Source of the DNA: Triglochin maritima
Lineage: Eukaryota > Streptophyta > Magnoliopsida > Alismatales > Juncaginaceae
Reading direction: 5' to 3'
DNA: 64,000 nt
NCBI GenBank assembly: GCA_963682175.1
Contig: OY821784.1
Location: forward strand, 36,065,621 to 36,129,620
A model generated the notes under the pieces. The model did not search any database. It was not told where the DNA came from and saw only the letters and a list, made by a program, of their open reading frames with translations. This document shows, in pieces, positions 27,901-39,239 of this stretch; within the stretch, counting starts at the first letter, position 1; each line of letters begins with the position of its first letter. Position numbers and translations under genes: made by a program.

Positions 27901-30524
27901 TTTGAGCTCCCAAACTGTTTCATTTTCCACACCGGTGAGTTTAGTAGTGCTTAACTTTTTCTAACAGCATTCTGAATCCTATCTTCTTTTATTCGAATTG
28001 TAAATCATATTTTCTTTATATTTCTGTGGTTCTGCCTTCCATGATGTTAGTGGACCAAAGTTTATCCTGCATTCCTTTGACATGTTGTTTGGTGGTTTAT
28101 TGTGTGAACAAGTGATCCTTTGCATATTTGTGCATGGTAATTGGTAAAACATTATACAGCACAACAATGCGCACCAAAAATACTATGTTCAAATATGGAT
28201 CAACCTTTATTTCTCTTTAGTTAATTTAAACATTGTTCTACATTCTAACCTGCCTGAATTGGCAGAGGTTGCATCATATGTGATTGACGAAGTGGAAACT
28301 GTTCAAATTCAAATTGGTAAAATACTAAGAGTAGACAAAAGTGATATTTGAGTGATAAAATTTGTTGATTAGGATATATTTTATTTAAAATGTTCACGAC
28401 ACACAAACAACTACACAGGAAGATCTATTTTTGCTATCATAACTAGTCTGAGGAGTGGAAATCTTAAATGGTTATTTATCTGTAGCAAATGCTTGGGAGG
28501 AAGGTGATGAAGTGGTTCTGATTACCTGCCGTCTCGAGAAAATAGATTTGGAAATGATAAATGGAAGGACAGAGGATAAAGTTGACCATTCCTACCCCGA
28601 ACTGTATGATTTTCTACGTGGTGATGAATTAACATTAACTATGATAGTTTCAAGAGCTTACTCTTTCTTATTTTGAACATTAGATATGAGATGAGGTTCA
28701 ACATGAAAAGTTTTGGTGCTTCGCAAAGAAAACTATCAGCTCCTGCTGTAGAATTCCCCCGAATCAATGAGAATTACATTGGAAGGTATGATTTATCTCC
28801 TTCGGCATGTTGTAAATAGTCTCTTATTGGGAAACAAATAACTGATTAAAAAACATATGGCAGATATTTTTTCGGAGTCATAAAATTATGAATTTCTCAT
28901 GAAACATCAATTAGTTTTCAGATGGAAGTCCTCAACTTCTATAAAGTTGGAGCCTAAAATCCCTCTGACCTGCCCAACACCACTTATGTTTAAATTGTGT
29001 ACTATAGATCATGTGTGAAAGAAAGGTTTGATAATTATCTCGTATTGGAATACCATTGCTGCAACGGATATTCGTGCTAATTGTAAGATCATGATTGGAT
29101 TTTGTGAGGAAGCCCATCATTAGTACTCTCTTTGCTTTCATCCTTTTTGTAGGGTTCACGAAAATATGTAGTTTTCAAAAATAAGAAAGAAAAATAACTC
29201 TTTTTCCTAGAATTTTATTTGATATTCAAGGTCTCAAAGTCATGTTGGATTGAGTTCTGATAACAAACCTGAAGTGTTCATGAAAAAGGACCAGAAAAAC
29301 ATGCAAAAACTCTGCTGTGTATAGGTGAGTCTTTCAATGTTAAACTTCAGTGTTGCATATGTCTGAAAGCGATGATGCGCTAGTTGGATCTTGCTATGTC
29401 TCCTTTTGATTTATGCTATATCAGAAAGCAGAGGTATGTCTATGCAACGATACTTGAAGACATCAGAGAGGTGAAAGGCATAGTAAAGTTTGATCTGCAC
29501 ACTGAACCCGAGGTTGGCAAAACAAAGCTTGAAGTTGGTGGTAATATCAAAGGAATATTTCATTTGGGACCTGGAAGAGTGGGCTCTGAGGCAGTATATG
29601 TGCCTCGTCAGGAAGGTGTCAACTGTGAAGAAGATGATGGCTACCTGATCTTTTTTGTACATGATGAAAATACAGGGTATTCTAGCTTTTAGAGTTTTTT
29701 TTTCCGTTTTCTGTCAAATATGATCGATCCTCTTATATATATTTGTGAGTCTCTTTAATGACTAATATCATGTTCTTGTTTGTTTAATGTAGAAAATCTG
29801 AAGTCAATGTAATTGATGCAAAAACAATGTCACCTGATCCTGTGGCCATGGTGGAACTGCCTAGTAGAGTTCCTGCAGGATTCCATGCTTTCTTTGTAAC
29901 CGAGGTTAGTTGTATTCTCATTGCATGATTTTATAAACTTTTTGTGACTGATGTTTGTTGTGATGTCTGTGTCTTTAGATTGCGATCGTGTTAGCGTGTA
30001 TAACTATACAACTTGCGAAAGAAATGAGTACATAAACTTGTAAATTGTTGCAATTGTGCTATGATTAAGTAAAAAAAAATCACTAACCCAGTAGTGGAGT
30101 GAACCTTTTACATGTAATTAAATCATTACCTTGAAGATAACACACAATTACCTCTTAGAAACATTAAGCAACATCTTAACTTTTCTGCTTTGTATAGAAG
30201 ACATTGTTTTTTGTTTCTGCATTGTTTTTGGCACCATAGTTTTCAATAGTTGGTAGGCTTGATTTTATTAATTAATTAAGAGCCACAAAGGTCTCAATGG
30301 CGAGATGCAAATTCATGTCCTCACCTTGCCAGTTTTGAAAACCAACTGTGATACACGTTGTTAGCAGTCGATTCGATTCATTTGTTAATAATGAGCATTT
30401 TAAGGTGTCCTAGTTATACTTCGTAGCAGTTAAGACAGACAAGTATCGTACTATTAGTTATGGTTTTGACTAGTCTGATTTGGTATTTGAACAGGAACAA
30501 CTCCAGAAGCAAGCTCAAGCTTGA
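21914..30524 (+). CDS. CCD1: carotenoid cleavage dioxygenase 1, first tandem copy (537 aa)
   Basis: Fourteen exons keep frame: 21914-22120, 22192-22262, 24017-24031, 25096-25207, 25501-25600, 25695-25757, 25850-25960, 26111-26295, 27799-27934, 28486-28603, 28684-28785, 29425-29676, 29793-29904 and 30495-30524. Exon 3 is only 15 bases. The translation follows plant CCD1 throughout: [69 protein letters not shown] and [12 protein letters not shown]. Four iron-binding histidines are in place at about residues 219 (FTAHPK), 267 (MMHDF), 332 (FIFH) and 522 (GFHAF). There is no transit peptide, as expected for the cytosolic CCD1 class. These enzymes cut carotenoids and apocarotenoids, typically at the 9,10 (9',10') bonds, yielding ionones and related volatiles. 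Introns 2 and 8 hold hAT-type insertions. A second copy of the last exon lies downstream. Start: first in-frame ATG; Met at 21920 is an alternative. Confidence 0.93.
22284..22630. mobile_element. hAT-type MITE in CCD1 copy 1 intron 2 (331 bp)
   Basis: The element spans 22292-22622, with left end TAGAGCTGTCAA and right end the inverse of TGGGACCGTCAA. It is flanked by TCTAGTAG (22284-22291) and TCTTATAG (22623-22630), which match at 6 of 8 bases. The interior has TCGTGT/ACACGA motifs like the 11104-11783 element, so the two may be related. It begins 29 bases after the exon 2 donor. Confidence 0.65.
22695..22967. mobile_element. hAT-type MITE in CCD1 copy 1 intron 2 (257 bp)
   Basis: The element spans 22703-22959, with left end CAGTGGCGGTGG and right end the inverse of CAGAGGTGGTG. 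It is flanked by GTGTAACC (22695-22702) and GTATAACT (22960-22967), which match at 6 of 8 bases, both differences being transitions. It lies 65 bases after the preceding MITE's target duplication. Confidence 0.6.
24260..24430. repeat. possible truncated hAT-like end in CCD1 copy 1 intron 3
   Basis: TAGGGGTGTAAGTGGGG at 24260 looks like a hAT terminus. It is followed by GC-rich GCGGG/CCCGC units through about 24425. No matching right end or convincing target duplication was found. Confidence 0.35.
26410..26896. mobile_element. hAT-type MITE in CCD1 copy 1 intron 8 (471 bp)
   Basis: The element spans 26418-26888, with left end TACGGGTGCAAC and right end the inverse of TAGGGGTGCAAA. It is flanked by GGTGCAAC (26410-26417) and GATGCAGC (26889-26896), which match at 6 of 8 bases. 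The interior is a degenerate repeat of TCCGAATTC/GAATTCGGA-type units on both strands. Confidence 0.75.
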
Positions 30525-31547
30525 TCAGTCCAGACAATTACCAGAAGAGCAATATGTAAGGACAACTTGTAAATTGTTAGCATTTCAAATGGGAAAGAAG
30601 ATTTTTACTGCACCTTCTTAATTCATTGTTTTACTACCGGAAACAATTTGAGGAAGAATTTGGCATCCGTGAGACCGTGAATGTTGTACTTCTACTTCGA
30701 ATTAATACTGATAGGAAATAAATTTAGATTCTCATCGTTAATCAATGGTATTCTATATTAATCATAGTTATTCTGTTTATACCTCAGGAATTAGGATGTC
30801 ACTCACTCCAATGAATTTCAACTTCGAGGTAGAATGTTCTAGCTCAATTGAATGTTGTAGTCGGCTGATTAGTTGGGCCATCTGTTGCTTCTGTTATCTG
30901 ACTTCAATAAGTATGTTAGTACACTCTTTGGAACCCAATCAAGCTGCCGAGCACACCCTATACTCTCTTCAATTCCTCTGTAACACTCCCAAATGATATT
31001 TATTATACATTATTCCTAACTTTTTCATCCTTTTGATCTTCTTTATAACTTAAGAAATAATCTACAATTGGTAACAACCGGTCATCATTCATGATTGCCT
31101 AATAATCAAATTATTATTTTTGTGCATAACCATGTAACTGATGTAAGTCATGCATGGTCATTTTTCTACAAACTCCATCATTTCCCCTTCTAAACTCTAA
31201 CGACCACGCCACAAACAAACAAACAAACGGCCAACCTTAATCTCACATTAACAACAAAATAAACATTTCATAACACCTCAATTTGTTCATCTTAATACCT
31301 TCATAACCTCTCTATAATCATAAGCACCCGATTATCACCTCACTCACCCATAAATAGGAGTACGAGTTGAAGGTGTACGTTTGCAATTCCCACCTCTTAG
31401 TTTATTATCTGTTTTTTAGTGGGTACACCTTGTCCTTCAAAATGCAACCTTATCTGTTTGTAGTTTTTTCTACATCTTTCAACATGTACACTCATTTTTC
31501 AACGACGTGTACACCTATTAGAACATGTACACTTATTTTGCATCTTT
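30525..31547 (+). other. 3' flank between the CCD1 last exon and its downstream duplicate
   Basis: Probable 3' UTR followed by AT-rich DNA. No other gene is seen. If the downstream terminal exon is used, this stretch would be intron. Confidence 0.4.
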
Positions 31548-31715
31548 AGCACTCGGTTCATTTGTTAATAAGCATTTCAGGTGTCCTAATTCGTTACAGT
31601 TACAACTGCACAGGTATTCAACTAGTAAGCCGTGGTTTGATTAGTTTGGTTTGGTTTGGTATTTGAGCAGGAACAGCTTCAGAAGCAAGTGCTGTCTTGA
31701 TCTACGCAGATAAAT
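31548..31715 (+). other. duplicated CCD1 terminal exon with its upstream intron end
   Basis: This segment repeats 30368-30545 with moderate divergence. Shared phrases are TTCATTTGTTAATAA, AGGTGTCCTA, TTTGGTATTTGA-CAG and then the exon. The duplicate exon occupies 31671-31700, is also 30 bases long and follows an intact acceptor (TTTGAGCAG). It reads EQLQKQVLS and a TGA, against EQLQKQAQA in the first copy. The acceptor and frame are preserved, so it could serve as an alternative last exon of CCD1 copy 1. Whether it is transcribed cannot be told from sequence. Confidence 0.8.
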
Positions 31716-31832
31716 AGAACAATGTGTAAACAACACCAACTATGTAAATAAATTCTTTGTATTCACTTTGGGGGCCTTATTTCTGCATGTGTTACCATGT
31801 TGTTTGAGTGCAATTTATATATTGTTAGCATT

Positions 31833-32064
31833 TGTCAGAGAATAGTCTCATATTCTTCTGTGTTATAAGTTAAGATTCCTCTACTTATCACAAATTAGTT
31901 TTGAATTAGATACTTCTACTTTAATATGGTATTAGAGCAAAAAATGTCCAACGATCGGCTAAACACATCCACTCGTGTCGTTAGTTAACGTTTAGACACG
32001 GAGAGAGAGAGAAAAATTTTGGTCACACATGCAAGGGAGTGTTAGAGAATAGTCTCACATTCCA
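31833..32064 (+). mobile_element. TRIM-like LTR element, damaged
   Basis: TGTCAGAGAATAGTCTCA at 31833 and TGTTAGAGAATAGTCTCA at 32040 look like the starts of two short LTRs. The first is about 94 bases long and is followed by a primer-binding-site-like TGGTATTAGAGC at 31927, close to the initiator-tRNA complement TGGTATCAGAGC. A purine stretch (GCAAGGGAG) precedes the second start. The interior is only about 110 bases and non-coding. The second LTR diverges after about 25 bases, and the first does not end in CA, so the copy is degraded. Confidence 0.6.
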
Positions 32065-32559
32065 AGTAAAATTATAATTATTTTCGTCTTTAAATGATTT
32101 TCATATATTGAAAACGATATATATATATACATATGTATATATATACATATATATAATCGTTGTCACTAACTTTTCCAAGTACATCCTTTTGAATATAAGT
32201 GAAAAACATTTGTCGTTCAACCGATAGTCTTCCATTCAATTGCACTAACGGCGTAATATTTTGTTTTAGAATAGAAAATGATAATTTCATATCTCCGCAC
32301 TCTTCCATTGATCTCGGTTGGGTAGTCTAACTTTTGAAGCTTCAATTTTGCTTCTTTTTTTGTAACGAGAAGAGAGGTCTACGTTACTATACCTTCCAAC
32401 TATTTCCTGGGATAATGCCGCTCTTAAGGATTGAACATGTGACATTTGACACAAGAGTCACATGATGTACTTATTTTATCATGTGAATTACCTACGGGTG
32501 TTTAACTAAAGTGTAAAAAGTTGAAAATTTAAAATAATTTAACAATAGATAAGATCAGA
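32065..32559. other. AT-rich spacer with TA/CA-type microsatellite
   Basis: A run of TATATA and CATATG units lies at about 32108-32156. Nothing else is recognised. Confidence 0.45.
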
Positions 32560-34560
32560 GTGAAACTCGATTAATATTCCAAAAAGGATGCCCCACTACA
32601 CGAGAGTTCAAAAGTATGATTACATCAAGGACAAGGAAGTACAAATACAAGTAATCATATCAACCTAAAAGATAAGACTGGATGATCCGGTCCCGATGTG
32701 CACTCATCCTTGGTCGCCACCCGCTAAACACCTAAGAAGGTCTTGAAATGCAAACATGATAAAATGCCTGAGTTTTTATAACGAAAACCCCGTATACCAA
32801 GTCCACCTACAATGCATAAATGTACTGTACAGTGACCCTATCATACTAGTATAGCATGACACGAATAATGCAATATGTACAACCGTCCCCAACTTGGGGT
32901 AATAAGGGACAACGATCCCACCAACAACATCGGGTCCCCCAAAGGGATCTACCGTGACTATCCTATCATGAGGGTTCGTGAGGGTCGCACGCACATCCAC
33001 GTCATAGATACATATCTGATCTTGTGGCCAATGCCACACCGCCAGAGTCGTCGCTCACTAGACAGTCAACTCGCCTGACTATGCCACAGCCGAACTACCT
33101 GCTAGAATACATCGTCGGACAGTCATCCCCATCGCCATCAAGGTCGCACAGTCATCTCCGCAACCACACAGATCAGACGGTCATCTCGCTCTGTGGAGCT
33201 GGGTAACAATGCAATGCATTGAGATCCGTAATCCCTCATATCTACTACATAGGGTGTGGAATGCAACATGGTGCAAAGAAAACATAAAGGAACAAGGGTG
33301 GTCCGCCTAACACACGCCCACACACATCCGTTCGACAGTCCCTGGGCAAGTTAACTCAACGCACCTACTGTCACCTCTCAGCTCACCCTCGAAGCGAGGA
33401 CACAGGTGTCCGAGGAACAAGACGACACACGATAAAAAGGCAGTACATCCATTTGGGCCCCAACGGTTGACTGAGAACGGCAAACCGGTTGATTGTGTCC
33501 TTATGAATAGGGGAAATATTCGAAACAAAAGCACAAGTCGGTCGAACACAGGAGCCTAAACTTAAGTCATCGGTCAAACCCAAGTCAATGGGAGGTCGAC
33601 CGTTTTGAAGGTCTATGCCAGGGTTCAAATATACAAATGTGAACGGTCAAACCAGAGTAGAACTCGTTCAACCGAAAATGTCAGGAACTACACAAGTCTG
33701 GATTTCTCTACAACCGGTCGAACCGAGGCTCAAGCCAGTCGAACCCTAAGGCAATACACTTAAGTGAACGGTCGAACTAGGTCTAGGGCGGTCGACCGTT
33801 TAAAAGGTATAGGCCCTGGTAAAAAAATCAATAGGGCAACGGTCGGACAACAAAATGGTGTCGTCTGACCAAAAAATATCAGAGTCTTCTCACACCCAAG
33901 AATTATTCACAATCGGTTGACCGCTGACAGACATCGTTCGACCGATGCTGGGCAAAATCTAACAAATAAACTACAACCGGTTGACCACCAACAAGCATCG
34001 GTCGACCGTTTCTCAGCAGATGCATGGTTACGCCTGACATACCTGATTGTTCTTGTCGCCGGCGAGGCCTCCGGAGACTAGCAAAACCCTCCACACACCT
34101 TGTGTGAACAACCAACTGAACTTGGCATATGTTTCTTTCCTCGCCGGAGTTCGTCGGAGATCGCTCGACGCCATAGACCTCCCTCCTACCTGCCACACAC
34201 CCTTGACAGCCGAGCACGCACGTGCGTACGATTGACCACACCTCCTTGCTTGCTACTGCCGCCGCTTGCTGGCCGGAGAAGAGAGGGAGGAGGGGAAGAT
34301 GTGGGTGAGGGAGATGAGTGTTGGGTTGTGAGAGAAGAAGGCGATGAGTTTTCTCCTTTAAACATCCTCACCCACCCAAGCATGCAACCCATGCCTCCAC
34401 CATCCCTCCACACCCCAACCCTACCTACCGTACCTCCACTCAACCACCCAAGTCAAAGCCCCATTAGCATTATCATTAGCTTAATCCAACCAACCCAAAG
34501 CAAGATTAACCCCTAGATAGGTTAGTACCTAACATAAAGTCATTGTATCAAATAACCTGT
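32560..34560 (-). repeat. probable LTR-retrotransposon remnant (LTR-like, unclassified)
   Basis: This is a 2-kb block with higher GC than its surroundings and no long coding frame of credible character. On the minus strand it resembles a long plant LTR. A TTTAAA-containing promoter-like spot (about 34357) is followed by a pyrimidine-rich leader, then GC-rich sequence ending in a donor-like CAGGTATGT near 34040, then the GTCGAC repeat cluster. Terminal TG/CA and target duplications were not located, so both the class and the limits are uncertain. Confidence 0.35.
33450..34015. repeat. GTCGAC-palindrome repeat cluster B
   Basis: Some fifteen variants of CGGTCGACCG, CGGTTGACC and CGGTCGAAC occur in about 565 bases. 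They are often paired, for example CCGGTTGACCACC followed by ATCGGTCGACCG (33976-34009) and the pair at 33911-33946. The motif and spacing match cluster A at 6165-6440. Confidence 0.65.
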
Positions 34561-34998
34561 AAGGGTCTACAACTTACAAGGCTGCTTGAGAAGACATGAG
34601 AAGCCCAAAATTACACGTAAAAATCTCAGCTTTGTGGGGGAAAAAGCTTAGATTTTGCTTGAGAAGACACAAATAGATTTTTCTTTGGGCATACAAGTAA
34701 CAACAAGGGTAGTGAGATCATTATAGGAACATAGACCAACAAGCTCGAGTGCAACTTTTTGCAACATGATTTTTGAATTGACACTAAAAAGAAGTGACCA
34801 AGAGAAGTGAGAATGCGAAAGGGAGGAGTTCCACTTGGCTTATGCAATACAAATACCACGTGTATTTAAGGAATTATGAAAGTGTTGATGAGAAAAATGA
34901 CCACAACAATAATCAAAATTTACGGAATAAATCAGTTGATCAAAGTCTTTCTCGTCTTGTCTGAACTTTGTGAAACCAATCAAGTAGAGTAGGCAATA
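34561..34998 (-). repeat. host sequence left of the Mutator element, possibly LTR-derived
   Basis: On the minus strand this continues from 39760-39905 across the Mutator insertion. That right-hand part reads GTCCCGTGGTTTTTACTCC then GAGGTTTTCCGTGATAAAAT, which resembles the transcribed part of some copia LTRs. Only limited confidence is justified. Confidence 0.3.
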
Positions 34999-35006
34999 TA
35001 AAGATA

Positions 35007-35440
35007 GGGAAAAATTTTCAAAATATTTTTTTTTAAAAATTGCCAAAATAGACCTCTATCAAAAGTATTTCTCAAACTAGACCCGCTGCCACCACGTGGT
35101 GACACGTGGCAGCGGCATGTTTTTTTTTTGTGCATAGAGAAACTCAGCACTGGTGATGCCGAGTTCTTCTTGGGAGAACTCGGCACGGGTGATGACGAGT
35201 TCTACCAAGGAAAACTCGGCATCACCAGTGCCGAGTTCTCTCTGGGAGTATTGCCAACACTACATATTCCACTCGACGCGAGTTGTAAGGAGAATAGTGA
35301 TTCAAATAGAACTCGACATTGAGGATGCCGAGTTCTATTTGGACATGTTCTCCTGACACTCAGATCGTGTATGAAATGGTTGGACGGCCAGGTCTACAAT
35401 AGAACTCGACATCTATAATGTCGAGTTTAATAGGCACAAG
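35007..35440 (+). repeat. MULE left terminal inverted repeat
   Basis: This is the inverse counterpart of the right arm at about 39240-39751. It contains a perfect 10-bp inverted pair CCGCTGCCAC (35083-35092) and GTGGCAGCGG (35106-35115), enclosing two CACGTG G-box cores. Alternating AACTCGGCA and TGCCGAGTT units follow from 35140 on, each pair able to form a small hairpin. Confidence 0.85.
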
Positions 35441-35660
35441 TCGGAGTTTAGTAGGCAGAAGTAGGCAAATTTGCGGTCCTAAAAAATACATTATATTAAT
35501 TCAAGTCTTACAATTACTCAACTCTTAAAAAGGATTTAAGTCGTACATTCATTCAAGTCATAACAAAATACATTACATTAATTCAAGTCTTACAATTAAT
35601 CAACTCTTACATTCATTCGTCTCACTAAATAGTTACATACAAAATATTCAAACTATTTTG

Positions 35661-37310
35661 CTATATAGGTTCCTTGCATCGCTTTCGGTTATGCCCTATA
35701 CCGCCACATCTCTCACACCTTACCCTTCTTCCAGAGTGTTCGTCCATCTCGTTTCGGATTCGCGTTGATTTAGGCCGATCGGGAGGTCTTTTGGTTTGGG
35801 GAGGCTTCATTGTGATGTTGCCTCGATCTGGCCAATACCTCACATCAGGAATTGGGATAAATATCGGTTTGTACGTCTCCCTGTACATTTGAACCTCATA
35901 ATACAGGGACACCAAATGTGAAGTGTTGACATTTGCATGTCTGCCACTGCAAACTGCTAGTACATGTGAACATGAGACGTGCATTGCAATTATGTATCCA
36001 CAAGTGCAAGTAATAACTCCTTCAAATTTCACGAGGTATTTTTTCTGGTCATTGGATTCAACCTGGACATCAGCTGGTGGTACCGAGTTACTGTAGTGTT
36101 CTGGCCAGATTGTTGTTTGTCTTCACCACGGTGTGGACTGTCGGTACATATGTTTCATTCCACGACTCGGCGACGTCCCTTCTTTTAACAAAGAATTTGT
36201 TCAAGCGGAGAAATGTCATCAAAATCATGGTTGTAATTGGCATACCGCGTGCCCATCGTAAGACATTGTTGAAGCTTTCTGACATGTTTGTTGTCATACA
36301 TCCAAAACGTCGACCCCCGTCGTGACAACAAGTCCATTCCAAAGGACCTTGATACTGAATCCACTCGTATATCGGTTTATGTTCCTCTGCAATAACCTTC
36401 ATTAACTCTTCAAATTTCAGAAATGAATGAGTTCCACCCGCTTCGTAAAACTTGATTTGTCTCAATCTTTCCTTGCAATTTCGATGTTTAGCAAGATTTG
36501 CTTTCATGTGTCGAAGACAGAATCGATGTACATGCCCCTCCGAAGGTGGAAATGCGGCTCGCACACAAGCATTTATTCCCAAAAATCTGTCGGTGATAAT
36601 ACACAAATCGGACCGCTTTGTAACTCTACTTGCCAGCAAATGAAGGAACCACGTCCACGACTCTGTATTCTCGCTCTCTACAACAGCAAATGTCAAAGGG
36701 AAAATTTCGTTGTTTGCATCCGTGGCCACAACAATTAGCAATAAACCTCTATATTTGCTATAGAGGTGCGTTCCATCCACACTAACAACAGGTCTACAAT
36801 AATGAAACCCACTAATTGAAGGTTTGAACGCCCAAAACACACGCTTAAACATCACCTCGTCTGAATTTACCTGGACAGACTCTATTTCGACAACAAATCC
36901 TTCATTGTTCTGACAGAGAACTGTGACGAACCTTCGCAAATCTTTAAAATTGTTTTCTTCGGCGCCATATATTCGGTTCAACGCTTTTTGCCTAGCATGT
37001 CATGCTTTAGCGTAACCGATTTCAAGTGAGTATTTGGTCTTCACCCTTTCCATTATTTTAGCAGGAGTAATTGTGAACTTAGTTCTAACAGATGACATTA
37101 TCAAGTCGCATACAAAATTAGCACTGCATTGTTTGTTGTCGTTTAGCAATATCGGATTGGAACAAGTGTGTTCGGCGTCGTATGTTTTAACTTGAAAATA
37201 TCTGCAGCCTTTTGGAACAAACACATGTAGACGCCATTTGCAGTTATATTCATCACGACGAATACAATGAACAGTATACCGTTTCGTTGAAGAAACCACA
37301 ACTGAATACT
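35661..37310 (-). pseudogene. MURA-type transposase pseudogene of the MULE
   Basis: Reading on the minus strand, a MuDR N-terminal domain (RRDEYNCKWRLHVFVPKGC, then YDAEHTCSNP) is followed by a MULE transposase core with first Asp in PVVSVDGTHLYSKYRG and second in LCIITDRFLG. Next come the CxxH stretch RFCLRHMKANL, a SWIM finger (CTCGYIIAMHVSCSHVLAVC) and a C-terminal CCHC knuckle (CERCGGIGHNRKRC). This order is that of plant MuDR-like transposases. Breaks seen: a TGA at 37000-37002 between the N-terminal and core parts, and a frame change near 36090-36110 before the SWIM region. The N-terminal domain is probably also shifted relative to its beginning near 37320. The protein cannot be made intact. 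Confidence 0.9.
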
Positions 37311-37321
37311 GAACAAACTTT

Positions 37322-38530
37322 TTAATGCATCGGCTCTGGAATGTGCTGATGTAGACCGAACTGACTCATCACTCGGTCTGGACAATGCATAACCACCTCA
37401 CCAAAATTTATAAGCCAAGTACGGCTCGTCCAGATCTCTGAACCTTCCGTACATAGTGGTGGTAACTGACTAAGATCCAAATTTGCATAAGGGTCTCAGA
37501 TCACTTGATCGAATTCCTGCACGTCCAGCTCATTCCGATAAAAATCAGGTGTCGTCGTCTTCGCACTACCCTTAATGTTCTTGGTCGTCTCCAACGGGAC
37601 CCTAATGGTGTCCTCTCGTCCTCCGGGTATAGTACTGGTCTTCTATTCAAAGGTCTCCCAATGTGTAGATGTTCCCAACACCACAACTGCAGGAACGTAA
37701 GAAAACCACACAAATGTTTCGTCGGAATCAGTGAGGCTTCGTCTAACATGTGATATAAGTAGGTCAGAGTCGCACTACCCCAACTGTACTCTGATGCGAC
37801 TGCCAAATCTCCAAGCAAAGATAGATACTTCAAGTGAATCATCGTGTCACTCTTATCTGCCAAAATACTACATCCCAGCTGGAACAGAATGAAGGCTCTG
37901 GTGTGTCGTGTAACTGTCTCCTCGTCAGCATCAAAATGCAACTGCTGAAACTGAGCTTGCAACCAACCCAGAGTTACGGAACCCTTACAACCCAAGTCAT
38001 CGGGGACCTGACCCAATAAATCCATGCAAACCTCTGACCAAACGTACTCCTGAGACTCACACACCGGCAAACCATCTACGCGCAAGCCGGTAATCATCGA
38101 GATGTCACGCAAGGTCCACGTGATCTCACCATGTCGCAGGTGAAATGAATGAGTCTCCGGTTTCCAACGCTCGACCATCGCCTCCAGCAAGGTATGATCC
38201 AACTGAACTCGGCCCAACCGAGTGACGGTGTCAAACCCTGCCATATCTAGCAGAAACAACATCCTCTCATCAGTGATCCGCCATTCGTTGAGCTTCGATC
38301 CATGCTCAACGCATTTTACACCATCAACATCCTTCTGCATAAATTTAGAGAAATGTCAGAATCTTGAAACTCACGTGCAAATATTTAACTTGAAAACGTA
38401 AAATGCTTACAAAATCTTTGAACAAGTTTGGCTTGTGGTTGGCCTGCAAAACCAACACTGATCTGTCTACCGGACCATGTGAAGCGTAGCTACCTCTAAC
38501 TGAACCAATACTGGAACCACCAAACTTCAT
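37322..38530 (-). pseudogene. plant mobile domain (MAIN-like) gene of the MULE, broken
   Basis: Exon 1 (38411-38530, minus) encodes 40 residues starting MKFGGSSIGS. A donor GTAAGC and an acceptor after TTTATGCAG join it in phase to an exon starting at 38334. The second exon has the hallmark plant-mobile-domain text: LGRVQLDHTLLEAMVERWKP, then THSFHLRHGEITWTLRDISM and ITGLRVDGLPV. This domain occurs in MAIN/MAIL1-type proteins and repeatedly in plant transposons. Near 37598 the frame shifts, and a TGA at 37496-37498 interrupts the shifted frame, which otherwise continues to RVMSQFGLHQHIPEPMH and TAA at 37322-37324. The N-terminal start could lie further upstream, because CTGTACATAA-type sequence before the ATG resembles an acceptor on the minus strand. 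Confidence 0.85.
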
Positions 38531-39239
38531 CTGTACATAACACGTTAAAAAGTGAGATGGTTGTTCTTCATTACTAACTACTTAAAAAGTTGAGAATACT
38601 CTAATGTTTTAGAAATTACCTCAATCGAATGTAGTAGCAAACTGTTGTAAACGTCGAACAATCTCTCCAATAAAATCAACAACAATAAACAACGTTACGA
38701 ATCATGTCAGAGATTTTTTTTAAATTTTGACAGAACCTCCCCCATATTTTTCAAATTGGTAAATTTAAACCTGCACGGTAGAAAAAAAAACTAATAATAC
38801 TATAAACTTCAATTCTCACATACATTCAAACTCACATACATTTAAACTCAAATAAAACACTTTTAAGTTTACATTCATTCAATTTAACATACATTCAAAC
38901 ATAAATAACAACAAAAAATCTAATTTTAATCACAATAATCATACTTAAATTCAACTATTTTTAAGATGACTACCGTAGATATATAATCAACAAAACTAAA
39001 ATCAATAATCAACTAACAAACAAGAAATAAAACGTTTTGCCTAAAAACCCAAAATCGAATTCGAGTTTGCACCAAAATAAGTTCCTAAACCAACAAAAAC
39101 ACTACAATCATGCATAAAACAACAATGTATATCATCCTAATACATAAAAAAGCAAGAAAACGGTGGAAAACGAAAAAAAATCGAAACCCTAACCTTAAAA
39201 ACTCGAGAACTCGGCGGATGGGGAGAGTGGGGGCGTCAG

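Noticed and set aside
34047..34516. Proline/serine-rich open frames on both strands
   Set aside because: GC-rich LTR-like DNA gives long chance frames; no domain, and no codon bias.
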